Assembly (NCBI GenBank): GCA_019671135.1
Contig: JAHRHY010000004.1
Span: 1,054,001 to 1,118,000 of the forward strand
Direction of reading: 5' to 3'
DNA length: 64,000 nucleotides
Origin: Linnemannia hyalina
Lineage: Eukaryota > Mortierellomycota > Mortierellomycetes > Mortierellales > Mortierellaceae
The notes under the pieces were generated by a model that saw nothing but the letters and a program-made list of their open reading frames with translations, was not told where the DNA came from and searched no databases. The translations under genes and the position numbers were made by a program. Positions 1 to 11,252 of this stretch are shown here, in pieces. Numbering within the stretch: the stretch's first letter is position 1; each line of letters starts with the position of its first letter.

Positions 1-624
1 AAAGTTACTTAAAAGAAAAAAAAAGAAGAGTAAAAAGAAGAGTGTAGAGCATCTCCACCACTCAGTCGTCGATTCGCGCTCAAGTGAGCGAGCGAGTGGA
101 AGTGGGGACGAGCGACTTAGGAGTCGAAAAATATGATGTCACGGTAGATAATTTGGAAGCGTGTTCTGCGCAAACGCGCGACGATTGATGAGACGCGAGA
201 TTTTTCATTTTTTTTTGTAGTGCAGGCAATAGGTGAAACTCGAATGGTATTCAGCCACAGACAGGCGAGGCATAGGCAGACAGGCCCCAACGCGCCTAGA
301 AGAAAAAAAACTTTTTTTGCTACTTTGGTCTCAAGTTCATTGATGACTTAACGAGTCGAACGAATGGGTAAACCAACGACGAGCGATCGAGCGGAGATCC
401 GCGTGATGAGAATCTCCTTCAATTTCTTTCACCTTTTTTCTCTCTTCTTCTACCTTTACTTCCACTTTCGCCCTTCGCCTCTCCACATTTCCCATCATTC
501 CTTTATTGTCTCGCCCTAATTCAACTCTTCCTCACCCCCGCTTCCAACAGCGACTCCTCTGCACTACCTTAATAAACCTTTCCTACATTCACACCCGCAC
601 GACTACTTGTCAGCGTAATATATT
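1..624. other. upstream region of the aquaporin gene, no gene seen
   Basis: No reading frame with recognisable protein content. A-rich runs at about 10-30 and 300-320 are followed by a pyrimidine-rich leader from about 415 to 600, which is the usual look of a promoter and 5' leader in this window. The left edge may include the end of a gene lying outside it. Confidence 0.6.
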
Positions 625-1940
625 ATGAGGTCACACGGTTCCGCTAAAGGATGGGCTATTCAGTCCCTCGCCGAGCTCATCGGCACGGCCATGTACATGT
701 ATCTCGCTATCGGAGGTGCTGACGCCGTCAACCGCGCAACAAACGGACAGTCGTAAGTTGACAAGCAGGCATAAACAATGTGGCTTTGATTCCGCTATCA
801 TGCTCGCCATCTACATGAACATTGAAGAAAATGTTGCGATCTTTCTTTGCTGACAACTGCCTTGACTATTGACGAACATAGTGGCGCTCTCGGACAGGCG
901 TTCGCGTTCGGTATTGCGCTCATTGTCACCGCATGGGCCTTTTTCCGCATCTCTGGAGCCCACTTCAACCCAGCGATCAGTTTCTCGTCCTTGATCACTG
1001 GCCACCTTAATATCCCCAAGTTCGTCATGTACTTCATTGCGCAGATCTTGGGAGCTATGCTCGGAATTGCCTTGGTCCGTGGTACAACTCCTAGTAGTGA
1101 AACCATCGGACAAGTCAACGAGTTGGTATGTCATTTTTTCGATACACGCGTGCGAGCGTGACTGAGAGCTGTGTCACTCAAAGAGAAAAGTGAAATGGCT
1201 TAGTGAAACATATTTTTTTGATTTGCCACCAATTATTTTTCTTTCTTACAGATCATCACCTCATCCAATCAAATTAACGATCGTTACCCATAGGCCAATG
1301 GTCAGGGCATTGCTCGCGGTTTCTTCCTCGAGTTCTTCCTGACAACCATCCTCTGCTTTGTCTACCACATGATCGTCCACGAGAAAAACCGCTCGACCTT
1401 CATGTCTGCCCTCCCCTACGGTCTGGCCATCTTCTCCTGCCACCTCTTTGCCTACCGTTACACCACTGCCGCTATCAACCCCGCCCGTGCCTTCGGTACC
1501 TCCGTTGTTGCCCGCTGGTTCTCCAGGGACCACTGGATCTTTTGGTTCGGGTAGGTCTTTCTTCATCTTTTTCAGCCTGCTGTTGTCACACAAGTGATAA
1601 TTGCAAAGTAAATACGATTAGAACTGTTGCCTAATACATCCTCTATGCTAATTTTCTTCCAATGCGACATAGACCTCTCTGCGGTGCTATCTTGGCTGCC
1701 AGTCTTCACATTTTGTTCCGCTACTTGGACTTTGATTACTACTCCGCCGGTATTGATGCCGAGAACCAGGCGCAGTACCAGCGTGCCCAGAACGCCGTTA
1801 ACGGTACTAAGCAGACCAACACCAGCCCCAACAACGGTGGCCACTATGACCAGAACGTCAACTACAGCGACAACAATGCCAGCTACAACAACAATGGTCA
1901 GCATCACACCACCAATACTACGGCTACTGGCGGTCGCTAA
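625..1940 (+). CDS. aquaporin (MIP family water channel)
   Basis: Four exons: 625-752, 882-1125, 1294-1550, 1673-1940, giving 298 residues. The protein is a six-helix membrane channel of the major intrinsic protein family. Both pore motifs are visible: NPA at residues 72-74 (context GAHFNPAIS) and NPAR at 186-189 (context AAINPARAFG). By alignment to AQP1 spacing, the selectivity filter would be Phe52, His174, Ala183, Arg189, the Phe/His/small/Arg pattern of orthodox water channels rather than glycerol facilitators, which usually lack the filter His. The C-terminal ~50 residues are hydrophilic, rich in Asn, Gln and Thr, and probably cytoplasmic. The ATG at 625 is the first one in frame and begins a short cytosolic N-terminus before helix 1. 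Family assignment is firm; water selectivity is inferred. Confidence 0.93.
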
Positions 1941-3655
1941 AAGACATTTGGTAGCTGGAACGAATGTTATCCACTTGCAGCTTCTGGTATAGATAGTTGT
2001 GTAGACTTTGGACCCACTTCTTACATATGTACATAGTATGTCGATAGCCTTTTATTAATTCCCCTTCTTGCCTTAATAATCGATAAAGGGTTGCTCCTTT
2101 CTAATTCCATGGTTGCACTCTTCGGCTTTGAGTGTCCGAATATTCCATTGCTGTTGGTGTTGTTGAGATACTCGAGGGGAATGCACCGCGCAGACAAAAG
2201 AAAAAAGGATGGCATGCATGCAAACAGCTCTTCCCTTCCCCACCTTTTTTTTTTCTTATCGTCCCTTTGAACCCACCGCATCATAGCTCTCTATCAAGCA
2301 CCTCGTACTTGATTCTTTTGCTGACGTGACATGCGTACCTTGCATGACATGGGTACCTTGCATGACATAGGGACTGACCTCTTAAATTACGGAGGCATGG
2401 AGGGATTCATTTTACAGGTACCATGATAACAAAGCGAAAGAGAGAAGTGGGGGAGATTTAGCGAGCAAGAGAGGAAACAGAACATCCCTACATGGAGCAT
2501 GATTCCATTCATCACTAATATCGTTTTTCTTCTACGTATTGTTCATGTTCTTTTCCTGCGAGAGACTAGAGAAAAGTCAACACTAGTTCTCTCTGATGGT
2601 AGAAAGGACACAAAGAACATCGTAGGTTTAATCCTGTCAATCACGCCCAAAAGTCAATGCCGAACTCGTAGATCCATAATAAAATAAAACGAAGCAGCTC
2701 CGTTTCCTTCGTCCCTTTTCTCTCCCTCACTACGTTTAGCGTTCATCCCTTTCTTTCTCTTTCATCATCATCATCTCTCTCTCCTCGATTTATTTTTTGC
2801 TGTCGACCTAAGGAGTAAATGACGAAGCGATCAAGAAAGGAGAGAAAAAATGAAAGGAGGTGTTCGTCTTGATAACACCTGCCGCTTTGCCTAGACGCCC
2901 AACTGTGCCTAGACACCCAACTGTGCCCTTGGGCATCGCACTGAAAGGTTGTTTATCTGTAGTGTCTGTAGTAGTAGTGCCTGAAGCAATGAGCCTTTCT
3001 CTCTCTCGCACCCTCACCGTCAAAAGGGAGGGAGCACTTCATGAGTCCATTTGAGCACGCTAACAGGCCTTTTTGATATTCATTCGCCTTTGTGCATTTT
3101 AGCGCCGTTGCCAGAACAATAGGCGACTCGATGAGATTGTGCCCTTTGTTAAGCTCCCTTTCTGGGGTCCCACCCTCCTCTTTTCTTCTCTCCCCTTCTC
3201 TCTCCTTTCCCCTCTCGTTTTCTCTTACACTCTCGCTCGCCCTTGTCTTCCTTTCTTTCGCCCGTAGCTCATATTTTCTTCTTTTCCTGCCGTCTTTTAA
3301 CCAGTTTCGTTTGTTTTATTTCTTTCTCGCCCCATTCTTTTCAATTCTCCCACTCGTTTATTTCCGTCACTTCTATTCACGCTCTCTCATACTCTTGCTT
3401 AGTGTTTCTCGACCATCCCCCTCCTCATATAAATACCCATCAGCTCCTTTCCCTCGTCACTCTCGCCACTGTTTTCACGTTGCGCCATCAATTCACACTG
3501 CCGACCATACCTACTCTCAGTCTCCCTCCCCTTTCATCACATCTTTCCTGCCTCTTACCCAATCTGTTGACCTTTCACTCAGTCTCTCTCAACTTTCTCC
3601 CATAACCGTCCTACTCTTCAACTATCAACGTTGCGACGCCCTTTCCAGACCTCAC
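1941..3655. other. intergenic region with long pyrimidine-rich leader
   Basis: No recognisable gene. A tandem pair of 18-mers lies at 2888-2923, and a near-duplicate GTACCTTGCATGACAT unit occurs twice at about 2335-2370. From about 3170 to 3650 the plus strand is very pyrimidine-rich and happens to stay open in the frame of the following gene, so the long upstream reading frame is probably leader, not protein. Confidence 0.55.
2888..2923. repeat. two tandem 18-bp copies
   Basis: Copy 1 at 2888-2905 and copy 2 at 2906-2923 differ at one base (G or A in the middle of the unit). They lie between the aquaporin gene and the first LPMO-like gene. Confidence 0.8.
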
Positions 3656-4704
3656 ATGACACCCAAACGACTCCAGTTCTCGTCAGCGCTTGCACTGGGC
3701 ATCCTCTTGTTGGTGACCATGGCTTTCGAATCGGCCGAGGCACATATGGCCATGCTCTACCCACCGCCTCGAGGCGGGTACGGAACAAAGGAGTTTAACT
3801 GGAAAATCCACGAGTTTATTGGCTACAAAGGGTTCAAATACCCATGTGGTGGATACAAAAAAGGACCCAACACTCGTAAGTTAGCCTCATTTCTTTCTTA
3901 CATTTGCCTGTCAGGGTATCATTGGGCGTAACATTTGAACTCTTGTACTGACGCATTGCTTTTCTTCCACTGTATCATTGATTTCATTTGACATCATAAA
4001 AAAAACAGACATGAAGGCGGGTCAGCTCATCCCCGTGCGGTTCTGGACGACAGAGCTGACAAAGACGGACAAGCTACCCACGAAAAAAGTTCCTGAGGCT
4101 CGACATGGAGGTGGAATGTGCGAGTTTTCGTTGTCGAACGATGGTGGCAAGAGCTTTCATGTTATTGCCGCCTATACTAAGACCTGTCCTGATGTGATGT
4201 ATGAGTGGCCTGTTAGAATTCCTGACAACGTTCCTTCATGCAACAATCCAGGTAAACAATGTCGCTCGCTTTTCTCGTGTGAGAGGAAGAATTGAGGATA
4301 TATTAATTAGCAATGAATGCTAACGCGACATGGATTTTTTATTGTTCCTGTAGGCAAATGCTTGTTCGCTTGGAGCTGGACCGCTGCTCTTATTCCCCAA
4401 TTCTACCACAAGTAATTATTATTCTTTGGATACTATCCATGACATCATGTCGCTTGTCGAGTAGACTTACCAATGTCGTATTCACCATTACTTTCTTTCG
4501 TTGATGTCTCGAACTGATAGCTGCGCGGATGTCACGATTGCGGGTTCAAAAGACGGCAAAATGCCAAAGAAGACGATCCAGTTGTACGATTTCGCCGGCC
4601 ACAAGAAGGGGGTCACATTCCCAGGTGATGGTCATTCTCATGATCATGGTCCTGGTCCCATCCCAGCTGAGGTCAGGATTGCATCCAGTCGCAAGTCTCT
4701 TTAG
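3656..4704 (+). CDS. secreted LPMO-like copper protein (first of two)
   Basis: Four exons: 3656-3875, 4009-4251, 4354-4411, 4521-4704; 234 residues. A signal peptide ends in SAEA so that the mature chain starts with His30, the hallmark of lytic polysaccharide monooxygenases, whose N-terminal His forms half of the copper histidine brace. Downstream are PPPRGG, a CGG motif, and a stretch with LFAWSW and FYHNCADVTI, which resembles the C-terminal core of AA11-type and related fungal LPMOs. Cysteines are present for several disulphides. The tail has a GHSHDHGPG cluster that could bind metal. The reading frame is open upstream, but the ATG at 3656 directly precedes the signal peptide. Alternatives are a non-oxidative LPMO-like copper protein (X325/Bim1 type). 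The AA family and substrate cannot be decided here. Confidence 0.72.
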
Positions 4705-5127
4705 TCTTCCTGCCTGACTTTGTCTTATCGCCTCTCCACGCCACCCCTTGCATTATCGCAACAGCCACCCTAGCATCTAGCATAACATAAGTCATATCCA
4801 ACGCATTTAGCATCACAATCTATACTATTTTGGCGCCTTGATATCTTCGTACCTGATCACTTTGCCAATTATTCCATTCCTCGAAGTTTCCATATGCTCG
4901 TTCTTCAGTCAATCAGTGACTGCTCCCACAAAAAAGTGATCGAGAGAGACGGCAATGAGAGTTATCACGCGCCGACGTGCCCGTTGCCATTATTCTCTCA
5001 CACGCGTGTGAAAAAAGGAACGGCTGTCTTTTTACCCTTTTCCCATTCTCCACACGCCCATCTTTTTTCTCCACTCTCTCATTCTCATTCTCATTCAAGG
5101 GAACCAGCACAAAACACACAAAGCATA
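4705..5127. other. intergenic spacer, nothing recognisable
   Basis: Holds the 3' end of the LPMO-like gene and the promoter of the isomerase gene. A run of TTCTCA-like units around 5075-5100 precedes the next start. No protein-like frame seen. Confidence 0.5.
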
Positions 5128-6334
5128 ATGCAACGCACACGATTCGCAAGCCTCTTGTCCAGGACCGCCGGCCGCCAAGGAATGATTCATCAGCAGGGAT
5201 GGATGACACCCATGACTCGGCCCATCGTGCTCCAACAACGCTCTTTGGCTTCCTTGACCAACGATCAGCGTCCTCCTGCGGTCAGAGTGACCAAGCACCC
5301 CGAGTCGCCTGAGGTTGCTATTATGACCTTGAGCCAGAGCGCTTTCAGCCACGATACCGCCAGGCTTATGATCGAGGTACCGCAACAACCGACACACAGC
5401 AATCAAGGCTACTTCTTTGGCGGATTTTTTTTTTCGCAAGACGTACGGTTTTATTTTTCAAGGCAATAGATGGCGGTTGACTGACCACTCAATGATATTG
5501 AACCGTTTTTTCTCTGCTGAATAGGAATGGAAGGCAATGGAGCAGGACCAGTCAGTTCGTGCAGTGATGTTGAAGAGCGATCTCAAGTCGATCTTTTGTG
5601 CCGGTATCGAATTCGGCGAGTTCATGAAGGGACCCGAGAGGTAACGGCAACAAGCACACCCCTCATAATCAATTGATGTGCAGGTATATTTCTACAGCCC
5701 GATTGAGATGCCAAGTACTCAATTGACTAACTTGACCCCCCCTCTTACTTACTCCCTTTCAAATAATAGTTTCGGCAATTACTGGAAAACCATCCGCGAG
5801 GTTTTTGACGTGATCTACTCATCGCGTCTTAACACAGCCGCCGCAATGCACGGCCACAGTCTGGGACTCGGCTGTGTTCTGGGAATGGCCTGTCAGGATC
5901 GCTTCATGGTCGGCAACACCCCCAAACCCGCTACCATCGGCTTGAATGAAGTCGCTGTTGGTGTCCCCGTTCCCCATTGGTTGGTTGAACTCTTTGCCCA
6001 CATCACATCGCGTCGTCACGCAGAGAGGTTATTGCCCCTGGGTCGCATCCTCTCTGTCCAGGAGGCTGTCCAGACGGGTCTGGTCGACAAGGCGGATTTC
6101 TCGAGCCAGCAGGAGATGGAGGAGTTTGTGGTCCGGTACCTGGTTGGTCGTAACAAGGCGCCTCGGATTGCTCAGTCTGAGACTATGCGTGTGATTCGGT
6201 TGAACTTTTTGAACTTCTTTAGGGCGTCTGAGGAGGAGGATGTGGCGACTATTGTGAAGTATATTCAGGAGGAGGAGGCCCAGTCGGTTCTGAAGGCGCA
6301 GATCGCTAGACTTGCCGAGAAGTCTAAGCGGTAA
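5128..6334 (+). CDS. ECI1: enoyl-CoA delta(3,2)-isomerase, mitochondrial (crotonase family)
   Basis: Three exons: 5128-5376, 5525-5640, 5770-6334; 309 residues. The crotonase fold is seen in the FCAGIEFGEF segment and the HGHSLGLGCVLGMACQDR segment, which carry the oxyanion-hole regions. The IGLNE motif places the likely catalytic glutamate at residue 182, as in mitochondrial ECI1 enzymes that move 3-cis or 3-trans double bonds to 2-trans during beta-oxidation of unsaturated fatty acids. The first ~45 residues are rich in Arg, Ser and Gln with no acidic residue for the first stretch, a typical mitochondrial presequence; the C-terminus (EKSKR) is not a peroxisomal PTS1. The first donor (GTACCG) is a weak consensus, but the join keeps frame. 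A related crotonase function cannot be excluded. Confidence 0.85.
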
Positions 6335-7010
6335 ATAGGCTGACTGGTAGAAAGTCAACGAGAAAAAGAGGATGAGTTGTCTAGGTGTGTTAGATCATAT
6401 TAGAATGACCCTTTTTTTTATGACTGAGGCTCTTACTGATCTTTGATGTATTCGTGAACTGGTGTGCGGAGACGAAAAGAAACAACTGGACCTCTTGGAA
6501 CCATTGGAGCCACGAGCAAAAAAGGTGAACCGTGACAACCAAAGGACATTTCGTTCTTCTCCCTTTTAGATGGACCCTTTTTTTATATGCTGTGTCAGTG
6601 TCAGTGTCAGTGTCTCTTTGTCTTTGCGTTTTGCGTGTGTCTCTTTCTCCAGATTTTTATTGAAAAGAAAAATAGTTTATGTACGACAGCAACCGAACCT
6701 CATAGGAAGGAGTGACTCACTCGTGTCATCTTTTGAATGCTTTTTTTTTTTTTGTTTTCGGAACAATTTCAGCAGGGTCAAACAACAAACAAAACGGCCT
6801 CCAACCGGAGAATAGAGTATGAGTGAGTATGCATTTATTTTACAAAGAGGAGGGAGAGGAGAAGGAGAGAGATGTGAGCAAAAGGGCATAACTGCAGGGG
6901 GTATGCTTGGTGGGGTAAAGGGAAGGAATGGAAGAGGGAAAAAAGAAATCGATCTCGATTGATGGTTATCGCTTTAGGCTTTTTTGACTTTTGAAAGAAA
7001 CAATGGCTAT
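6335..7010. other. convergent intergenic region
   Basis: Lies between the 3' ends of the isomerase (plus) and the P5C reductase (minus). It contains short TGTCAG repeats near 6597-6612 and a T-run near 6740. No gene seen. Confidence 0.5.
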
Positions 7011-8000
7011 CTAAAGTTTGGCACCTCCAAGCTCCTTGGCGAGGGTACGGCTCCTGGCATCGGCAGCAGTGACACCCTTCTCAACCAGATCCCGGAACCC
7101 ACCGGCTTCAAAGGCCTTGATTGCAGCATCGGTGGTTCCTTGAGGCGAGGTGACCTTGATGCGAAGCGTCTCCAGATCATCCGAGCTCAACTGGGCCATC
7201 TTAGCAGCGCCCAGACAGGTCTGGATGGTCAATGCCTTGGCTGTAGCTCTGTCCATGCCCAGCTTGACGCCCGCCTCCTCCATGGCCTCCATCATCAAGA
7301 AAAAGTAGGCGGGTCCTGATCCCGAGATACCAGTCACAGTGTCGATCAGCGATTCGGTCTCGACCCAGGAGACCTGCTTCGAGACGGCGGCCATGAGCGA
7401 CTCGGCCACCTCGCGCTGTTCAGCTGTTGCGTCGGCGGTCGCATACATTCCTGCGGCGCCCTCGAGGACCAAGGCGGGGGTGTTGGGCATGACACGGATG
7501 ACGGGGGGCAACTTGACCGATCCAGCGGCAATTGCGTCCTCATCAACTCCATCGGCCATGAATCGTACGATCGCGCTGGTCTCAATGCCGGCGGCGATCG
7601 AGATGACAAGGGGCTGAAGAGCACGAAGAGCAGGGGCAAGATCGATGACAACGTTCCTCAAGACCTGGGGCTTGACAGCCAAGATGATCACTTCAGCAGG
7701 GGCGAAATCGGTTGAAGCTGCAGTGGGGTTGACTTGAATCGATCCGTCCTGGATCAGCGTTTGTGTGGTGGTGGCAGATTTGGATCCTTGAACGGCGAGG
7801 CGATTGGCATCGGGGCCAGAGAGGGTTTGGAGACCGGGGTATTTGGACTGAAGGAATTCACAGCGAGCCTGGATGGGTTCTGTCACGACACATTGGGAAA
7901 GGGGGTAGCCGCAGGCGAGGAGTCCACCGAGGATGGCCTCGGCCATGTTTCCGCCACCGATGAAGGCGAGTCTTCCTTGATGTTGTTCTTGCTGGGTCAT
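7011..8000 (-). CDS. PRO3: pyrroline-5-carboxylate reductase
   Basis: Single uninterrupted exon of 329 residues. It catalyses the last step of proline synthesis, reducing pyrroline-5-carboxylate with NAD(P)H. The N-terminal Rossmann motif is FIGGGNMAEAILGG, and the C-terminal dimerisation domain has the family signature around GISGSGPAYFFLMMEAM followed by the GVKLGMDR segment. The chosen start (ATG at 8000, MTQQEQ) lies just before the Rossmann strand; the open frame continues 44 codons upstream to 8132, but that part is Ser/Thr/His-rich and overlaps a TATA-like site. Being intronless is notable because most neighbours have three or more introns. The assignment is secure. Confidence 0.95.
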   Translation of the reverse strand: MTQQEQHQGRLAFIGGGNMAEAILGGLLACGYPLSQCVVTEPIQARCEFLQSKYPGLQTLSGPDANRLAVQGSKSATTTQTLIQDGSIQVNPTAASTDFAPAEVIILAVKPQVLRNVVIDLAPALRALQPLVISIAAGIETSAIVRFMADGVDEDAIAAGSVKLPPVIRVMPNTPALVLEGAAGMYATADATAEQREVAESLMAAVSKQVSWVETESLIDTVTGISGSGPAYFFLMMEAMEEAGVKLGMDRATAKALTIQTCLGAAKMAQLSSDDLETLRIKVTSPQGTTDAAIKAFEAGGFRDLVEKGVTAADARSRTLAKELGGAKL

Positions 8001-8558
8001 ATTGTTTGATGTATGTGGTGTGGTGGTGTGGATAATGGTCCTTGAAGTTGGATGACTGACTGATTGATCGATAGGCTTGGAGCGGGTGAGTTGAGTGAAA
8101 GAGTTGTGTGAGATGAAAAAGAAAGATAACAACTGCTCTTTTTATATGAATCAACAAAACCTTGGTATCAATTGTACCAAGGAATCAAGAGGGTACTGCA
8201 CCTAGTGTACCACTGCATGGTAAGTGGACCCAATTCAGCAGATCCGCGCACCAAGATATGCAAAAGTTGAACAAAAGGGCGATTTACTTGTTGTCTCTCC
8301 TGCGGGCTGTGTCTTGGGTGAGTCGGTCTTGTCTGCATCTTGTATGGAGAACTGCGGGGCAAAGAAACAAAGAACACAGTCCATGAAAAAGTGGAGCGAA
8401 TAGTCACGTGCATCAACAGCCCTTCTTTCCAAGTGGTGGTTGCAACACGTTTTTCAACAAGGAAAAAAAAAAAGTTGTCGGCACTTGCCACCGAACCTTT
8501 TTATTTGTGCCAGTGTTTTGTTACACTTCAACGTCCGTTCCACCTCCCTCCTAGCTTC
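8001..8558. other. divergent promoter region
   Basis: Shared upstream region of the P5C reductase (minus) and the large disordered protein (plus). A TATA-like site for the minus gene lies at 8141-8146. No coding content seen. Confidence 0.5.
8140..8147 (-). promoter_or_regulatory. TATA-like element upstream of P5C reductase
   Basis: The minus strand reads CATATAAAAAG here, about 140 bases upstream of the chosen ATG at 8000. The position suits a core promoter; not tested. Confidence 0.35.
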
Positions 8559-11109
8559 ATGCTCACCTCCTTCAACTCCTCGCCCTCATCCACCGCAACT
8601 TCCCCTTCAAACGACCATGACTCAACCATGGACACCAACAGACCCATCGCAGACAAGAAGCGCGCCAGACCAAAGGACGACACTACCCGTGCTCGTAAAA
8701 AAGTCGCCTCCGAGCTCATGGCATTTGAGTAACGTTCCCTCTTTTCGTCATTCTGTTTACTGAGGAGACACTGTATTGGGCGAGTATCGTCGACTCTCTC
8801 TTATGTTTTTCGTCCTCGGCTTACTACGACTCACAACTGTCAAAGTCCAGCTTCCCACGCCCTATCTATCTGTTGTCAATCAAATACAAAGGGGAAAAGT
8901 CAATTACAATTATGTGGTTCTCGGTGGCTAACGAAAATACCTCTTTGCTGCCACCTCCTCCCCTTCCAACAATCGTAGGTTCGAGTCATTGTCATTGAGC
9001 AGCAGTAACAGCTACGGTGGTTCAACAAACCGGGTGGATTTCGATGATGCGGCAGATAGCCCAAGCTCGCCCCAGCGGCATCCCTCTGTTCAGCGCCAGG
9101 TTGCTCACAGTCTCCAGGAGAGTCAGGCGCAGCGGGATCAGGAACTCGTCCACTCTATCTCTCTTCACAGCCAAAACATTCAGCATCATCAACAGCTTCA
9201 TCAGCAACAACAACTTCATCAGCAACAACAACAAGAACAGCTGCTCCAATTACAGTCGCATCCGCATAGGAGTCGTGCAATGAGCTCTCCGATAGCTCCT
9301 GGTCGTGCAGTGCATGGCAAGTCGATAGGGTCCAGGCCCGTCGAGTCAAATCAAAGTGCAGCTGGATCATCATCGTCGTCGTCATCATCCTCGTCATCCA
9401 GTACCAGCTCTTCTTCTCGCCCCTTAGATCAACAGACAGGGAGACTGCAACAACACTCCACCATGCAACTTGGCTCACTCTCACAGTCATCTTATTCGCC
9501 CCTTTCGCCACCAATGTCGCCCTCACCATTACCCCCACCTACTACGATGGATATCTCTATGGCCATGGATGAAGGGACCACTGAGATTCCAAAGCAGGCG
9601 CCTATTGTCCAACACTCTGTGGCAGTAGGCAGCACCGACAATTCCTCATCCCAAAGTAAGGTTTTGAACCTACGACAGCGGAAATGGAACAGTGTCAGCA
9701 AAGAATGGCAGGAGTGGCACGATGTCCAGGCGACCCACGCGCCTGACCTGCCCAGTCCTCCAAGTCAGCAACCTCAACCTCAGCCTCAACTTCCTGCTGC
9801 AAACGCCATCACAAGAATATCCGCCACTGAAGTTGCCGTCCTGGGCCGTCCCACCAATGGTAACCGCCTATGTCATGTCACGATTTAGATTTTTATCCAC
9901 AAATAAGATGAAAACATTGCAACTCACCAAGACGATGTTTTTTGTTGGGTGTATCCTTCCTTCGTAATACCAGTACATACCTCATCAGGAGTGGGAGCGG
10001 AGTCAGTAACGGACATGCAGAGAGGCACATCATCGCTGCAGCAGATCAATTCTGGATCTTCATCCAACCACCACCACGACAACAACCAACACCAGGGGAA
10101 GGAAGGCAGTTTAGGCCGGCAAAGATCACTCCACGAGTCAAGAGACAAGCACAATGGAGGGCATACACAGGAGGACTCTAGGACCTCTTTTGGATCTCGA
10201 GCACGGTCATTCAGCGAGACCAACATCTATCCTTATACCCAATATCAAGATTACCAACAACAGCAGCAGCAGCAACAATTGGGACAAGGACACCAAAACC
10301 ACCAACAGCAGCAACAAGTTTCACACCAGCAATTGATTCAGTTGTCGACACTGTCGTCTCATTCTCCCTCCCAGCAGTGGAACAACGATGTTTCGAGGGC
10401 TGCTGACCAACTGTATCCGCATCCGCGCCACGACCCACACATTCGACAGTCTGTTCAGGACACTGTGCACTCAGGACATCCCCCCCGCCATCACAGCGAC
10501 CACCTCTACCCGCACCATGGCGATGCATGGGCAGATCATGGAGCTATCGATAATGCATCGTCTCGTCTTGGTCATTCACCCCGGTTGCGTCATTCTGTGT
10601 CCGGCTCTTCGAGTTCTGCACGTCCACAATCCCCGTGGATGGATCTGACAATGACGGCGCTGGACGGGAGTGTGAACGCTCCAAGCGATCGATTCTCGCG
10701 GCATGCGTCAAATACGAATTCGACTACCGGAGGAGGGTCACCTGGGAGCTCGTCACACGGGCATGGTCAACGACTTGAGGAGATGTCGTCCTGGAACCAA
10801 CATTTGCACAAGAGCCAGAGCGGATACCGAGAGAGTCTGGGGATTGCCCGGCATGGCGGGTATGGTCGATCAAGTCCGGTGCAATATGGCCAGCATAACC
10901 TTCACCACCAGCACCATAGTCAGGAGGATGTGTCGATGGGAGAAGAAGCTGTCCGACTGATGCCATCGAGATCATCATCCCCTTCGCCTTGTCTCTCGAT
11001 GGCTCCTACTATCACGCGACCGCTGAGTATCTCGTTCTCGCATCTCACGGGGGCCAACATGTTGGCAGACCTTGCTGAACACGAATGTGACGAGGACATG
11101 GAGCTCTGA
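8559..11109 (+). CDS. large disordered Gln/His/Ser-rich protein, unknown function
   Basis: Three exons: 8559-8728, 8979-9859, 9989-11109; 723 residues. I do not recognise the family. The N-terminus has a basic segment (KKRARPKDDTTRARKK, about residues 30-45) that could be a nuclear localisation signal. It is followed by poly-Gln runs, a run of serines, proline-rich stretches, a short ordered-looking island (RQRKWNSVSKEWQEW, about residues 285-300), more QQQ/HH tracts, and an acidic C-terminus (HECDEDMEL). The whole looks intrinsically disordered, as in transcriptional or signalling scaffolds. An alternative start at 8628 (MDTNRPIADKK) would drop 23 residues. Both introns keep frame, and the first join restores FEFESLSLSS. 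Function left open. Confidence 0.7.
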
Positions 11110-11252
11110 TTGCGCGTTGTAGTTGGATGTACATTATTCTTTTTTTTTTTTCGTAATCATTGCTTGTAGATATTTGTTTGCCTTATTAATGATGCACGTG
11201 AATACAGTGTGTTGTTTGTATATAGAGAGGTCGTGGGATATGATGTTGTTGT

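Noticed and set aside
3092..3655. Frame extending the first LPMO-like gene upstream by 188 codons
   Set aside because: Translation of a pyrimidine-rich leader; it would place the signal peptide internally and bury the copper His.
8001..8132. Possible 44-residue N-terminal extension of P5C reductase as a mitochondrial presequence
   Set aside because: It is Ser/Thr/His-rich with few basic residues in an amphipathic pattern, and the TATA-like site falls just upstream; MTQQEQ directly before the Rossmann fold is the simpler start.
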